Shown: positions 1 through 7,984 of the stretch, in pieces | Position numbering within the stretch: the first letter of the stretch is position 1 | Layout of the letters: each line of letters opens with the position of its first letter | Assembly: GCF_002858765.1 (NCBI RefSeq) | Contig: NZ_PJRP01000006.1 | Location: 311,288-348,283, forward strand | Reading direction: 5' to 3' | Length of the DNA: 36,996 bases | Origin: Cupriavidus pauculus | GTDB taxonomy: Bacteria > Pseudomonadota > Gammaproteobacteria > Burkholderiales > Burkholderiaceae | Notes under the pieces: model-generated | What the model saw: only the letters and a program-made list of their open reading frames with translations | What the model was told of the DNA's origin: nothing | The model's database searches: none | Made by a program: the position numbers and the translations under genes

Positions 1-223
1 AGATGCGGTGCTGCCAGGCCAGTGCGAAGATCGGTGCGGCCAGCGACAGCGGCAGGAAGGCCATCAGCTTGCGGCCGATCATGTCGACCAGCGACAGCCC
101 CATTTCATGCCACGGGTAGGCCTTGCCTTGCTGGCGGGCCTTGCGTGCCAGAAACGCGGCCTCGACCATTGACGCGGTCACGACAAAGCCGGTGACCAGG
201 AGAGTGAGTTTGTGGAGTTGCAT
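1..223 (-). CDS. N-terminal part of a probable sterol desaturase / fatty acid hydroxylase family membrane protein (runs off the left edge)
   Basis: Reads right to left from an ATG at 223 and is still open at base 1, so about 74 N-terminal residues are visible. It opens with a hydrophobic segment (residues 5-22, LTLLVTGFVVTASMVEAA), then a basic stretch, then a second hydrophobic segment near residues 53-68. This order, with a YPWHEMGLSLVD-like region between the helices, resembles the start of membrane-bound sterol desaturase family proteins. The family's histidine clusters would lie beyond the edge, so the assignment is a resemblance only. No neighbour supports a role, because the next gene is divergent. 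Confidence 0.5.
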   Translation of the reverse strand, partial: MQLHKLTLLVTGFVVTASMVEAAFLARKARQQGKAYPWHEMGLSLVDMIGRKLMAFLPLSLAAPIFALAWQHRI

Positions 224-637
224 GATCGTCCCTTCGGTTTGGCGGTGACGCTTGACTTGGCAGTCGCGGCGTCGGTGAGCCAACTGTAGGGGGCGATCGG
301 GAAGGGCGCCATGCGGGAAGTATGTCGCCTTATGTCATGGTGCGGAAAGCCTTGCCGGGAAACGGTTTGCGGGCGATCGTGATGATGGCCGGCCAGGCTC
401 GGCGACACAAGTTGATGTGGCGGGCGCAGCGCATTTTTCGCCCCTGCCTTTCGACGTCGGCGATCTGTATGGCCGCTACATATGAAGGGCCCTGCCGGCG
501 CCCATTCCCCGTGACATCCGACGAAATAATTGCTGCCTGGCGGTTGGCGCCAGCGTTTTCCATACTCTGGTCACCGCGCCGCCATGCACACCCCGCTGAA
601 GTCAGGTGCGATCCCCAACCCCACAAAGGATGTCGAC
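224..637. other. Intergenic region between two divergent genes, no gene seen
   Basis: This 414-base gap separates the left-edge membrane protein gene (-) from the DUF4410 gene (+). Open frames here are short or run into the following gene in another frame, and none has a convincing ribosome site. Promoters for both flanking genes should lie here, but I could not pick a convincing -35/-10 pair. The only clear signal is the AAAGGA ribosome site for the right-hand gene near 625-630. Confidence 0.5.
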
Positions 638-1402
638 ATGCAAACCACTTTCCAGACCATCGCCGCCCAGACCAAGCGCCTGACCATTGCCGCATTTGCC
701 ACTGGCGCGATGCTGGCCGCCGGCTATGCCAATGCTGGCGTGACCGGCCTGAACCAGCCTGGCCTGATGGACGCGGTGCACGCCGACGTCATTTACGTGC
801 ACGCCTTTCACGCCGACGCCGGACAGGTCAAGCTTGACGGCGGCATGATGCAGAAGGTGAAGGCGATGGCCGAGGGCAGCTCGGCCGCGAGCGAGCAGTC
901 GGAAGCCGCCAGCGAGGCCCGCGAACAGGTGGCCAACGAAATCGTCCGTACGTTGCGGGCCAAGGGGCTGAACGCCGTCCGCTCGGATGCGCCGGTGCCG
1001 GCCAACGTCAACGCCGTGGTCATCGACGGCGATTTCCGCAAGATCGACGAAGGCAGCGGCCGCCGCCGTCTGCTGGTTGGCCTGGGTGCCGGCAAGAGCC
1101 AGGTGGTGACGCAGGTGCGGATTTCGTACCAGCCGGCCAACGGCGTGCCCGTGCCGCTGCAGAGCTTCAACGCCGATGCCAATAGCGGTCATATGCCGGG
1201 TATCGCCGAAACGGCTGGCGCCGGTGCGGTGGCCGGGCATGTGGCGATGGCTGCCGCCGCCGGCACGGGCGTGCATGGGGTGTCCGAGGTCAAGCACGAC
1301 ACCATCCACGCCGATGCCACGCGCCTTGGCGACGCGATCGGCCAGCAGGTAGCGGCCGCCAGCGAAGTGGAAGGTTGGATGGCGGTACAACCCGCCATCT
1401 GA
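638..1402 (+). CDS. Exported DUF4410 domain protein
   Basis: The protein has 254 residues. The start is the ATG at 638, eight bases after AAAGGA; the frame is open further upstream, but that part has no ribosome site and would hide the signal peptide. Residues 1-33 form a signal peptide (basic TKR, hydrophobic core, ANA cleavage site before Gly34). The mature part starts with an ADVIYVHAF segment, followed by an Ala/Glu-rich helix (about 85-110), a VVIDGDF strand and an RRRLLVGLGAG turn. This order is typical of DUF4410 proteins, whose function is unknown; they are usually periplasmic or lipoproteins. This one lacks a lipobox cysteine, so it is probably soluble in the periplasm. A single-gene unit is likely. 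Confidence 0.75.
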   Translation: MQTTFQTIAAQTKRLTIAAFATGAMLAAGYANAGVTGLNQPGLMDAVHADVIYVHAFHADAGQVKLDGGMMQKVKAMAEGSSAASEQSEAASEAREQVANEIVRTLRAKGLNAVRSDAPVPANVNAVVIDGDFRKIDEGSGRRRLLVGLGAGKSQVVTQVRISYQPANGVPVPLQSFNADANSGHMPGIAETAGAGAVAGHVAMAAAAGTGVHGVSEVKHDTIHADATRLGDAIGQQVAAASEVEGWMAVQPAI

Positions 1403-1530
1403 GCAAACGGCATCAGCACTGTGCCGCCGGGACGGGGCCAGCCTTGTCTGCCAACGAATAAGCAATAGAATCAAGAGGCCGGGCGCACGCGCAGGTGGGC
1501 GCGCCCCGAAGGGCAGGCGGGAGACGGGAA

Positions 1531-2178
1531 ATGGTGGCCATACGCGGCAAGCTGGTGGGATACGTGGCTGGAGTTGGCCTGATGCTGGGCGGCTGCGTGG
1601 CCTATCCGGGCTATGACATGGCCTATGGCAGCTATGCCGGCAGCTATCCCGGCAGCTATAGCGGCAACTACAGCAGCTACACCGGCACCGGTGACTCAGG
1701 CAGCTATCCGGTCAACGCCTACGGCACGTTCTACAGCGGATATCCGGCCTATCCGTATTACTACGGCAACTACTACGGGGGCTACTACGGCGGCTACCCC
1801 TACGGATATCCGTATGGCTACGCGGGCTGGCCGGTCTACAGCAGCATCTGGTTCGGCTACGGCTACGGCTGCTGCGGATATCGGGGTTACTACGGATACC
1901 GGGGCTACTACGGGTACCGCGGCTATGGCTACCGTGGCGGGTACGGCTATCACGGCGGCTATTACGGTGGGTATCACGGCTACGGCGGGGGCTATCGGGG
2001 ATATGGTGGCTACGGCGGGGGCTACCGGGGATATGGCGGCGGCTATGGTGGTGGCTATCGGGGCTACGGCGGCGGATATGGCAGTGGTGGGTATAGCGGC
2101 GGATATAGCGGCGGCGGCTATGGAGGCGGATACAGCGGCGGTTCTCGCGGCGGTGGCCGGGGCGGCAGGGGCCGCTAG
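1531..2178 (+). CDS. Glycine/tyrosine-rich lipoprotein
   Basis: The protein has 215 residues. The ATG at 1531 is chosen because a GGGAG-like ribosome site lies just upstream and because it places a lipoprotein signal at the N-terminus: a basic start, a hydrophobic core and a lipobox LGGC with Cys22 as the lipidated residue. Everything after Cys22 is low complexity: SYxGSY repeats (about 30-55), then YYG/GGYYGGYP repeats, a CCGYRGYYGYRGY block, and a C-terminal tail of GGYGGGYRGYG units ending in Gly/Arg. The composition predicts a disordered, surface-exposed or periplasmic tail anchored in a membrane. No enzymatic domain is visible. Both other frames are open through the repeats, which is a composition effect. 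Function unknown. Confidence 0.8.
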   Translation: MVAIRGKLVGYVAGVGLMLGGCVAYPGYDMAYGSYAGSYPGSYSGNYSSYTGTGDSGSYPVNAYGTFYSGYPAYPYYYGNYYGGYYGGYPYGYPYGYAGWPVYSSIWFGYGYGCCGYRGYYGYRGYYGYRGYGYRGGYGYHGGYYGGYHGYGGGYRGYGGYGGGYRGYGGGYGGGYRGYGGGYGSGGYSGGYSGGGYGGGYSGGSRGGGRGGRGR

Positions 2179-2221
2179 CTGGCGGCCCGCCTGGGGCAAT
2201 GCGCAGTGTTGATGCGCGGTG

Positions 2222-2641
2222 TCAAGGCAACTGGCGCAACTGGCCGATGACCGACATCAGCCGGCCATGCGCCACCGTCACCGATGCCTCGTCCTGCAGC
2301 GCTTCCTGATAGCGCCGGCGAAACGACTGGTCGCCGTGCTCGCTGAACAGCTTCTGCGTGGCACCGGCCACGGCCCGGCAGGTTTCGTCGTGATGCTCGT
2401 CGCCGTCGAGTTCTTCATCGATCTCGATGATCAGGCGCGACAACGGATCGAGCCAGCGGAAGAAAGATTCTTCCGTCACCAGTTGCACGAACTGTCCTGC
2501 GGGAATCGGGCCATGCAGTCTTTCATACTGGCCACGGTCATAGCCGATGACCTCCTTGTGGACCTGGAGCAATGCCGCCCGCAAGGCACGCAGCCCCGAG
2601 CGGCGGGTTTCCTGGGTAGCAAGGAACTGTTCGCTGGGCAT
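2222..2641 (-). CDS. Small conserved-looking protein of unknown function
   Basis: About 139 residues from the ATG at 2641, which has GGAG six bases upstream. An ATG at 2647 and a GTG at 2653 are in the same frame and also possible. The protein is rich in charged helices, with a central GPIPAGQFVQLV segment followed by FFRWLDPLSRLIIEIDEELD and a histidine/aspartate-rich stretch (DGDEHHDE). There is no signal peptide or membrane segment, so it is probably cytoplasmic and all-helical. I do not recognise a named family. Codon use matches its neighbours, which supports a real gene. It converges on the lipoprotein gene with a 43-base gap. Confidence 0.6.
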   Translation of the reverse strand: MPSEQFLATQETRRSGLRALRAALLQVHKEVIGYDRGQYERLHGPIPAGQFVQLVTEESFFRWLDPLSRLIIEIDEELDGDEHHDETCRAVAGATQKLFSEHGDQSFRRRYQEALQDEASVTVAHGRLMSVIGQLRQLP

Positions 2642-2764
2642 GCCCATCTCCACTTTTCCTGTTCATGGGGCAGGCCGTATCGACATGACCTTCGGTGGCG
2701 TCCTCCCGGGGCCACCCTTCACCCGCCCGTTGTTATCGGAAGCACACGTCCACGCTCGATGACA

Positions 2765-2787
2765 TGCACGGTGTGCAAGTCAGTATA
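2765..2787 (-). promoter_or_regulatory. Candidate -10 box with adjacent dyad, upstream of the small unknown gene
   Basis: On the minus strand a TATACT box (2782-2787) is followed by the dyad TGCAC-N3-GTGCA (2765-2777), which would sit near the transcription start as an operator might. The -35 region is poor (TAGATT at 17 bases). The site is about 140 bases before the start codon. This is motif reading only. Confidence 0.3.
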
Positions 2788-2873
2788 GGCAGCGGCATGG
2801 CCCCAATCTAGCGCGCCCGCCTAGCGAAATACCCGTATTGCGGCCCTGCGGCAACGGATGCCCGCCATGCCGG

Positions 2874-2907
2874 ACGCGCCCTGCGGCGCGTGCCGGCACT
2901 GCAGTGC
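2874..2907 (-). terminator. Two adjacent hairpins behind the secreted hydrolase gene
   Basis: Read leftward from the hydrolase stop, a perfect 12-base palindrome (GCACTGCAGTGC, 2896-2907) is followed by a hairpin with 7-base arms ACGCGCC/GGCGCGT and a 4-base loop (2874-2891). There is no T-run after either, so a Rho-independent terminator is not proven. The position suits the 3' end of the hydrolase transcript. Confidence 0.35.
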
Positions 2908-2932
2908 AGCGGTGCTTTCGCACGTTGCGAGG

Positions 2933-4030
2933 TTACTTCGCTGCGGGTAATCCCTGCAGCAGTTCCACCAGGTAAGGCTTCCAGACTTCAGGGTGCTGCA
3001 GCGTCTGGTGGCCGAACGTGTGTTCGCTTTCGGGCATCTCGACAAAGCGTGCGTGCGGCACCTTGGGCACGGTGCGCTGCATGACGCCAAGGTCCACCGC
3101 GTTGATCATGTCGTCGGCAAAGTTCACGGCGTACAGCGGCGCGCGGATCTTGCCCAGGTCGGGCTCGGGGTTGTAGTCCCACGACGACTCGAACCAGTAC
3201 AGGTAGTCGTTGGCGTCGAGGGCGCGGCTATCGGCCACGGCCTTGTCGAAGTACTGGTTCACCTGGTCGCGCGTGGGCGCGGCCTTCTGCAGCGTGGCGG
3301 CGCTTTGCGTCATCAGCGCGAACACCGGCACCGCATTGGCCCAGCGCGTGGGCTGGCGGGTGTAGTTGCCGCCGTTCCAGTCCGGATCGTTGCGGATGGC
3401 CTCGATCAGCGTGCGGCGCCACAGCCAGTTGCGTCCGGACATGGCTACGGGCTGGCTGGCGATGGGCATCAGCGCGTCCATCATGTCGGGATGGCGTTCG
3501 CCCCAGATCCAGGTCTGCATGCCGCCCATCGACGTGCCCAGCACCAGCCGCAGGTGGTCCACCTTCAGGCCTTCGGTCAGCAGCCGGTAGTGGCCTTCCA
3601 CCACGTCGGTGTAGCCATAGCGCGGAAAGCCGGCGCGCTGGCCGTCGCTGGGCTTGCTCGATCCGCCGCGGCCCAGGCCGTCCGGCATGATGATGTAGTA
3701 GCGCGATGCGTCCAGCGGCTGGCCCGGCGCGAACAGTTCCTTCTGCATCAGCGGCGTCAGGAACGCGCGGCCGGTGCCGGTGGTGCCGTGCAGCAGCAGT
3801 ACGGCATTGTTGACCTTGCCGTCGGCGCCGTGCGTGGGCGTGCCCAGCGTGGCGTAGTGCAGCTTCACGGCTGGCAGTGTCTGACCGTTCTGGAAGCGGA
3901 AATCGCGCACTTCGACATCGCCTTCCTTGACCTGCTGCGTGGGTTGCGCGGGTTGCGCATGGGCCAGGCTCCATCCCAGCGCCATCGTGGCGGCCAGCAT
4001 TTTCACCGCCACTGCTGCCTTCTCGTGCAT
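2933..4030 (-). CDS. Secreted alpha/beta hydrolase, homoserine acetyltransferase (MetX)-like
   Basis: The protein has 365 residues. The ATG at 4030 follows an AGGGAGA ribosome site and begins a signal peptide (residues 1-25, cleavage after AHA), so the product is periplasmic or secreted. The fold shows VLLLHGTTGTGR (oxyanion region, about 77-88), the nucleophile elbow GTSMGG with Ser167, an acid in FADDMINAVD (Asp306 or Asp307) and the catalytic histidine in EHTFGH (His341). The layout and the PDGLGRGGSSKPSDG loop match the MetX-like branch of alpha/beta hydrolases. A signal peptide is not expected for a methionine-pathway enzyme, so this is more likely an esterase or acylase of unknown substrate. 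It lies 52 bases behind the EEP phosphatase gene in the same direction. Confidence 0.8.
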   Translation of the reverse strand: MHEKAAVAVKMLAATMALGWSLAHAQPAQPTQQVKEGDVEVRDFRFQNGQTLPAVKLHYATLGTPTHGADGKVNNAVLLLHGTTGTGRAFLTPLMQKELFAPGQPLDASRYYIIMPDGLGRGGSSKPSDGQRAGFPRYGYTDVVEGHYRLLTEGLKVDHLRLVLGTSMGGMQTWIWGERHPDMMDALMPIASQPVAMSGRNWLWRRTLIEAIRNDPDWNGGNYTRQPTRWANAVPVFALMTQSAATLQKAAPTRDQVNQYFDKAVADSRALDANDYLYWFESSWDYNPEPDLGKIRAPLYAVNFADDMINAVDLGVMQRTVPKVPHARFVEMPESEHTFGHQTLQHPEVWKPYLVELLQGLPAAK

Positions 4031-4048
4031 CGTTGTCTCCCTTGGTGT

Positions 4049-4076
4049 TGTATGAGCACGGGCGATCATACTGCAA
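4049..4076 (-). promoter_or_regulatory. Weak candidate promoter for the secreted hydrolase gene
   Basis: In the 52-base gap upstream of the hydrolase start, the minus strand carries TTGCAG (4071-4076) and CATACA (4049-4054) 16 bases apart. The match to sigma-70 consensus is partial, so transcription could equally come from the upstream EEP/PLD genes. Confidence 0.25.
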
Positions 4077-4082
4077 CGGTGG

Positions 4083-4859
4083 CTATGTCGAAGTGAGCCG
4101 CATCCGGGCCAGCAGCGGCAGGTGGTCCGAGGCCAGCCGGGCCAGTGGCGAACGATGGCTGGACACCGCCACCAGGTGGGCGCGTGGCGACGTCCAGATG
4201 CGGTCCAGCGCCAGGAACGGCAGCCGCGACGGAAACGTGGACACATGCGGCGTGCGCTCGAAGTAGGCGTGCAGCCAGCGCAGCGGGCGGCCCCACAGGA
4301 ACCACTCGTTGACGTCGCCAAGCAGGATGGTGGGCTGCGCCGGCGCCTCGGCCAGCGCGGTCAGCAGGCGCCGTACCTGCCAGCGGCGTTCGCCCGGGCG
4401 CAGGCCCAGGTGCGTGGCGATCACGCGCAGCGCGAACGTGCCGGATTCGATGGCATTGCATTCCAGCATCGCGTCGATGGCGCCGCGCGGCTCGCACCCC
4501 TTCACGCTCAGATCGATCTGGCGCACGCGCGCGGGCGGGTAGCGCGTCAGCAGCGCGTTGCCATAGTCCCCATCGTCACGCACCAGCGTCGGCCCGGGAA
4601 TCGCGTGCATGCCGGTGTGCTGCGACAGGAACCGCAGCATGTCGAAACCCGTGCCGCGTGTTTCCACTTCCTGCAGGGCAATCATGTCGGCGCGCAGTTC
4701 GTTGATGACCTCGCAGATGCGCTTGGGCACGAAGTGCCCGTCGGTACCGACGCCACCATGGATGTTGTAGCTGGCCACCGCGATATCGGCATGCAGCGCG
4801 GCCGGCGGTGCGTGGCCTGGTGCGTGGCCCGGTGCGTGGTCGGGTTCGCGGGCGGTCAT
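4083..4859 (-). CDS. Endonuclease/exonuclease/phosphatase (EEP) family protein, YbhP-like
   Basis: The protein has 258 residues. Its ATG at 4859 overlaps the stop codon of the upstream PLD gene (ATGA), so the two are translationally coupled. All core EEP motifs are visible: SYNIHGG (Asn32), LQEVE (Glu64), THLGL (His150), GDVNEW (Asp182, Asn184) and SDHLPL (Asp245, His246). The fold is a metal-dependent phosphoesterase. In E. coli the neighbour of cardiolipin synthase ClsB is the EEP protein YbhP, and the same pairing here suggests a role in phospholipid or phosphodiester turnover; the exact substrate is unknown. Residues 7-18 are a HAPG repeat from a 12-base tandem repeat. No signal peptide is present. 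Confidence 0.85.
   Translation of the reverse strand: MTAREPDHAPGHAPGHAPPAALHADIAVASYNIHGGVGTDGHFVPKRICEVINELRADMIALQEVETRGTGFDMLRFLSQHTGMHAIPGPTLVRDDGDYGNALLTRYPPARVRQIDLSVKGCEPRGAIDAMLECNAIESGTFALRVIATHLGLRPGERRWQVRRLLTALAEAPAQPTILLGDVNEWFLWGRPLRWLHAYFERTPHVSTFPSRLPFLALDRIWTSPRAHLVAVSSHRSPLARLASDHLPLLARMRLTST
4807..4842. repeat. 12-base tandem repeat, three copies, inside the EEP gene
   Basis: Three copies of a GGTGCGTGGCCT-like unit lie end to end and encode the HAPG repeats at the N-terminus of the EEP protein. Copies differ at one to three positions. The length is a multiple of three, so copy changes would keep the frame. Confidence 0.8.
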
Positions 4860-7090
4860 CGGGCACCCTCGCCGGACGGCGGGTGGCAGCATTGCGGCGG
4901 TTGCGGCCCGGCGCCGGCCCGCGCATGCCCATGGGCCGCCCGACTGCGCCGCTGGCGCCGGCGCCGCAACACCCACCACAGCGCGGCCGGTATCAGCAGT
5001 ACAAGCGCCAGCAGCGCAAACGTCTGCGGGGCGGGATGGCGGGCGACGGCCGCGATACGGTCCACCAGCGACGCCGAGACGATGATCCCCGGCAGCATGC
5101 CGATGGCCGTGCCCAGCAGGCAGTCGCGCAACCGGATGTGCGACGCACCGACCACAAGGTTGACCAGCGTGAACGGCGCCACCGGCACCAGCCGCAGCGC
5201 CACCATGGCCAGCAGGCCGTGCTGGCTTACCCGCTGGCTCAGGCGGTTCAGGCGCCGCCCGCCAAAGCGCTGCACCGCGTTGCGTCCCAGCAGGTGTCCC
5301 ACCGTGTAGCCGGCCGCCGTGCTCAGCACGGTGCCCGCCAGCGCAATCGCGCCGCCATAGAGCGGCCCGAATACCACCACGGTCGTCACGATCAGCACCG
5401 TCACCGGGAACAGCGCCAGCCCACCGGCCACGAATGCGCCAATCATCGCCAGGGGCGCCAGCGGCATGTCGTTCACGCGATGGATCAATGCCAGCACATG
5501 ACGGAAGTCGGCCCATTCGCGCAAGGGCGTGTAGCGCCAGGCAAAGACCACGCCGGCCACCACCAGCACGAATGCCACCAGCAGGGCCACGCGGCTGCCC
5601 ACATGCGCGCGCGCCTCATGGCCGACGAACTCGGTCATCACCTGTTCGGCGTCGATGGGCTCCATCGGGTCGAGCAGCGTGGCATCGGGCAGCGCGGCGT
5701 CCACGTCGTCGGGTACGGTGGGCACGAACGGCTGCAGCGTGCGTCCGTCTGGCCGATGCAGCGCGGCCAGCAAGGCGTTCAGGCGTGGATGCACGGCGCT
5801 GGCCTCGTGCAGGGCGTCGGGTGTCACGGCCAGGTGCTCGCACAGCAACCGGTCGCGCATGGCGCGGATGGCGCTGGCAGCGCGCGGATCGCCGCGGGAC
5901 TCGATCACCAGGTTGCACTCGGTGTCGAGCCCGAACGACCGGTTGCTCAGGTTCGCGGAGCCGATGGTCAGCAGGCGGTCGTCCACGGCCATCACCTTGC
6001 TGTGTACGTTGACGCAGGCATCGCCCAGCCCGGGCACATGCGGGCAGTAAAGCTGGAAGCGACCATCCGGATCGGCCCGGCGCAGCCCACGATACAGGCG
6101 CGCCCGCAGCACGCCCATGCTGGCCTCTTCCAGCCAGCCGCTTTCGGTGCGGCGCGATACCAGGGCGATGTCCGGCGCGTCGGGTCCGCGCAACCGGGCG
6201 GCAAACGCGTCGGCGATCAGCCCGGAGCTGAAGTACTGGTTTTCGAGATAGATGCTGTCGCGGGCGGCGCCGATGGCGTCGGTGTAGAGCGTGCGGATCT
6301 CGCTGACGCCCGGCGCTTCGTCGCGGGCGGGAAACGTGCGGCAGATGCCCACCGGCACGTTGGTGATATCGGGCGCCACCTGCTCGGGCCACGGGTCCGT
6401 GGCTGATGCCGTTGAAGCTTCGGGCGGTACGCGCGGATGCCGTCCGGTCGCGCGCAGCCATCGGTCGGCTGCCAGTTCGCCCAGCGCGTGCGCGGCCGCG
6501 CCGTCGACCATGCACTGCACGTCGTGAAAGGGCGCGTAGGGCTTGCCATCGGGGTCTACGCGGCGTGGATCGTCGGGCAGGTGGTGGTGGGTATCCCAGC
6601 GGCGGATGGTCAGGTCCAGGCCGCCAACAAACGCCAGCCGATGATCGATCACCACCACCTTCTGGTGATGCGAGGCGCCCACCGGATGGTTGCCGTCCAG
6701 GCAGAACGACAACCGCCGGTGCGTTTGCCAGTGCGCTTTCGCGGCCGGCAGGAATTCGCGCTCCAGCGCAAACACCATCGCGTAGTCCCAGCTCAGCACG
6801 TACACGCGCAGGCTGCGGCGGCGCCGGCACAGGGCATTGAGGAAGTCGCGCAATTCGGCGGGCAGGCCGTCGGAAGGCGCTTCGCCGGAAAGGGGTTCGG
6901 GCTGCAGCCGCATGCGGCTGTCGATATCCCATCCAAGGATGAAGATGCTGTGCTCGGCCCGGGTCAGGGCCTGGCGCAGCGCCGGAAAGTACGCATCGGC
7001 ATCGACGAGCATGGCCAGCCGCGTGCAGGGGGCCACGCGCCAGCAATTGTGGCCCGGGCGCAGCAGAGAGGAGTCGGCGTCGTTCGTCAT
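4856..7090 (-). CDS. Phospholipase D / cardiolipin synthase-like protein fused to a C-terminal VTT (DedA/SNARE-associated) membrane domain
   Basis: The protein has 744 residues from the ATG at 7090; a TTG seven codons upstream is possible but less likely. The N-terminal half (about 25-430) has two complete HKD motifs: HHQKVVVID (His142, Lys144, Asp149) and HSKVMAVD (His363, Lys365, Asp370), each followed by the usual Gly/Ser and Asn region. This is the signature of phosphatidyl-transferring PLD enzymes such as ClsB. Residues about 500-705 are hydrophobic with several membrane segments and the G-x-LxG and LRLVPVAPF features of VTT (DedA family) domains. The C-terminus is basic and probably cytoplasmic. 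The fusion places lipid synthesis or hydrolysis and a lipid-moving type of domain in one chain. The EEP gene overlaps its stop by 4 bases. Confidence 0.85.
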   Translation of the reverse strand: MTNDADSSLLRPGHNCWRVAPCTRLAMLVDADAYFPALRQALTRAEHSIFILGWDIDSRMRLQPEPLSGEAPSDGLPAELRDFLNALCRRRRSLRVYVLSWDYAMVFALEREFLPAAKAHWQTHRRLSFCLDGNHPVGASHHQKVVVIDHRLAFVGGLDLTIRRWDTHHHLPDDPRRVDPDGKPYAPFHDVQCMVDGAAAHALGELAADRWLRATGRHPRVPPEASTASATDPWPEQVAPDITNVPVGICRTFPARDEAPGVSEIRTLYTDAIGAARDSIYLENQYFSSGLIADAFAARLRGPDAPDIALVSRRTESGWLEEASMGVLRARLYRGLRRADPDGRFQLYCPHVPGLGDACVNVHSKVMAVDDRLLTIGSANLSNRSFGLDTECNLVIESRGDPRAASAIRAMRDRLLCEHLAVTPDALHEASAVHPRLNALLAALHRPDGRTLQPFVPTVPDDVDAALPDATLLDPMEPIDAEQVMTEFVGHEARAHVGSRVALLVAFVLVVAGVVFAWRYTPLREWADFRHVLALIHRVNDMPLAPLAMIGAFVAGGLALFPVTVLIVTTVVVFGPLYGGAIALAGTVLSTAAGYTVGHLLGRNAVQRFGGRRLNRLSQRVSQHGLLAMVALRLVPVAPFTLVNLVVGASHIRLRDCLLGTAIGMLPGIIVSASLVDRIAAVARHPAPQTFALLALVLLIPAALWWVLRRRRQRRSRAAHGHARAGAGPQPPQCCHPPSGEGAR

Positions 7091-7213
7091 GGCGAACGAT
7101 AGGCTTCGCAAGTTTCGTACCGGCGCGCGCGGCGCACGCGACGTCGAGGGCCGGCGTGCTGGGCGCCCGACGTGCCTCGTGTGGCCCTTACTCGTCTTTG
7201 TAAAACTTGCGCG

Positions 7214-7984
7214 TCAGGCTGCGGCGGCCATGCGCCACGCCGCCGGCGGCATGCCGAAGCGGCGCGCGAAGGCGCGCGTGAACGTGGTCTGGTCCGGGTA
7301 GCCGACGCCGGACGCGATGTCGGCCAGCGACATCGTGCCGGCCATCAGCCACTGCACGGCCTGGTCCAGCCGCAGGCGCGTCTGATAGCCGTGGGGGGTG
7401 TCGCCGAACGCCTCGCAGAACAGCGTATGAAAGCGTCGAGGCCCCCAGCCGATGCGCGCGGCGAGCTGGTCCACCCGCAATGGCGTGGACAGGTGCGTGC
7501 GCAGGTAGTGGTCGATGGCGCCCACCGGAAAGCGCGCTGCATCGGCCTGCCGGTCGTCGAGGCCGAGCAGGGCGGACAGGCCGCCCGCCAGCGCCGCCGC
7601 CTGTTGCCAGGCATGCTGGGCCGGTACGGTGCCGGACGCCTCACGGGCAGTGGCCAGCCTGCGGACACGTGTGGCGAAGCCGGCGTCCATCGCAAACATG
7701 CGGGGCGTCGACATCAGCCGCGCGGGCAGTGCCACGGAGCTGGAGGGAAAATCGGCCACCAGTTGCAGGTTGTCGGTCAGCCCGCTGCACAGGTGGTGCA
7801 TGCCGGCCGGAATGACCAGGCCATGCGTGCCATTGACCCGGTAGGCATGGCCGTCGATTTCCAGTTCGGTCTCGCCGTCCACGCCAAACAGCAACTGGTG
7901 ATAGTCGTGCGCGTGGCCAAACGGCCGGTGCTGGTAGCGGCGCGGTTCGACCAGGGGCGAGGCGTGCTCAACGAGCTTCGGCAT
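7214..7984 (-). CDS. AraC family transcriptional regulator
   Basis: The protein has 256 residues. The N-terminal part (about 10-80) has a cupin-like sensor with HAHDYHQLLFG and a PAGMHH turn, typical of AraC proteins that bind small molecules in a beta-barrel. The C-terminal region (about 171-252) carries the two helix-turn-helix motifs, including LADIASGVGYPDQTTFTRAF and a closing RRFGMPPAAWR, which matches the AraC/XylS DNA-binding signature. The ATG at 7984 lies inside the end of the EamA transporter gene (17-base overlap, same strand), so the pair is likely co-transcribed. The regulator may control that exporter. Its ligand is unknown. Confidence 0.88.
   Translation of the reverse strand: MPKLVEHASPLVEPRRYQHRPFGHAHDYHQLLFGVDGETELEIDGHAYRVNGTHGLVIPAGMHHLCSGLTDNLQLVADFPSSSVALPARLMSTPRMFAMDAGFATRVRRLATAREASGTVPAQHAWQQAAALAGGLSALLGLDDRQADAARFPVGAIDHYLRTHLSTPLRVDQLAARIGWGPRRFHTLFCEAFGDTPHGYQTRLRLDQAVQWLMAGTMSLADIASGVGYPDQTTFTRAFARRFGMPPAAWRMAAAA

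Noticed and set aside
602..1474. A 290-codon open frame antisense to the DUF4410 gene
   Set aside because: It shows no ribosome site or family features, while the plus-strand gene has a signal peptide and domain.
1613..2212. Open frames in both other readings of the Gly/Tyr repeat region
   Set aside because: Repeats open all frames; only the plus-strand frame from 1531 gives a lipoprotein signal.
2933..4030. Calling the secreted hydrolase metX (homoserine acetyltransferase)
   Set aside because: The fold fits, but a signal peptide rules out a cytoplasmic methionine enzyme.
4808..6406. A 532-codon open frame on the plus strand
   Set aside because: It is antisense to the EEP/PLD genes, which carry complete catalytic motifs; the product has no recognisable domain.
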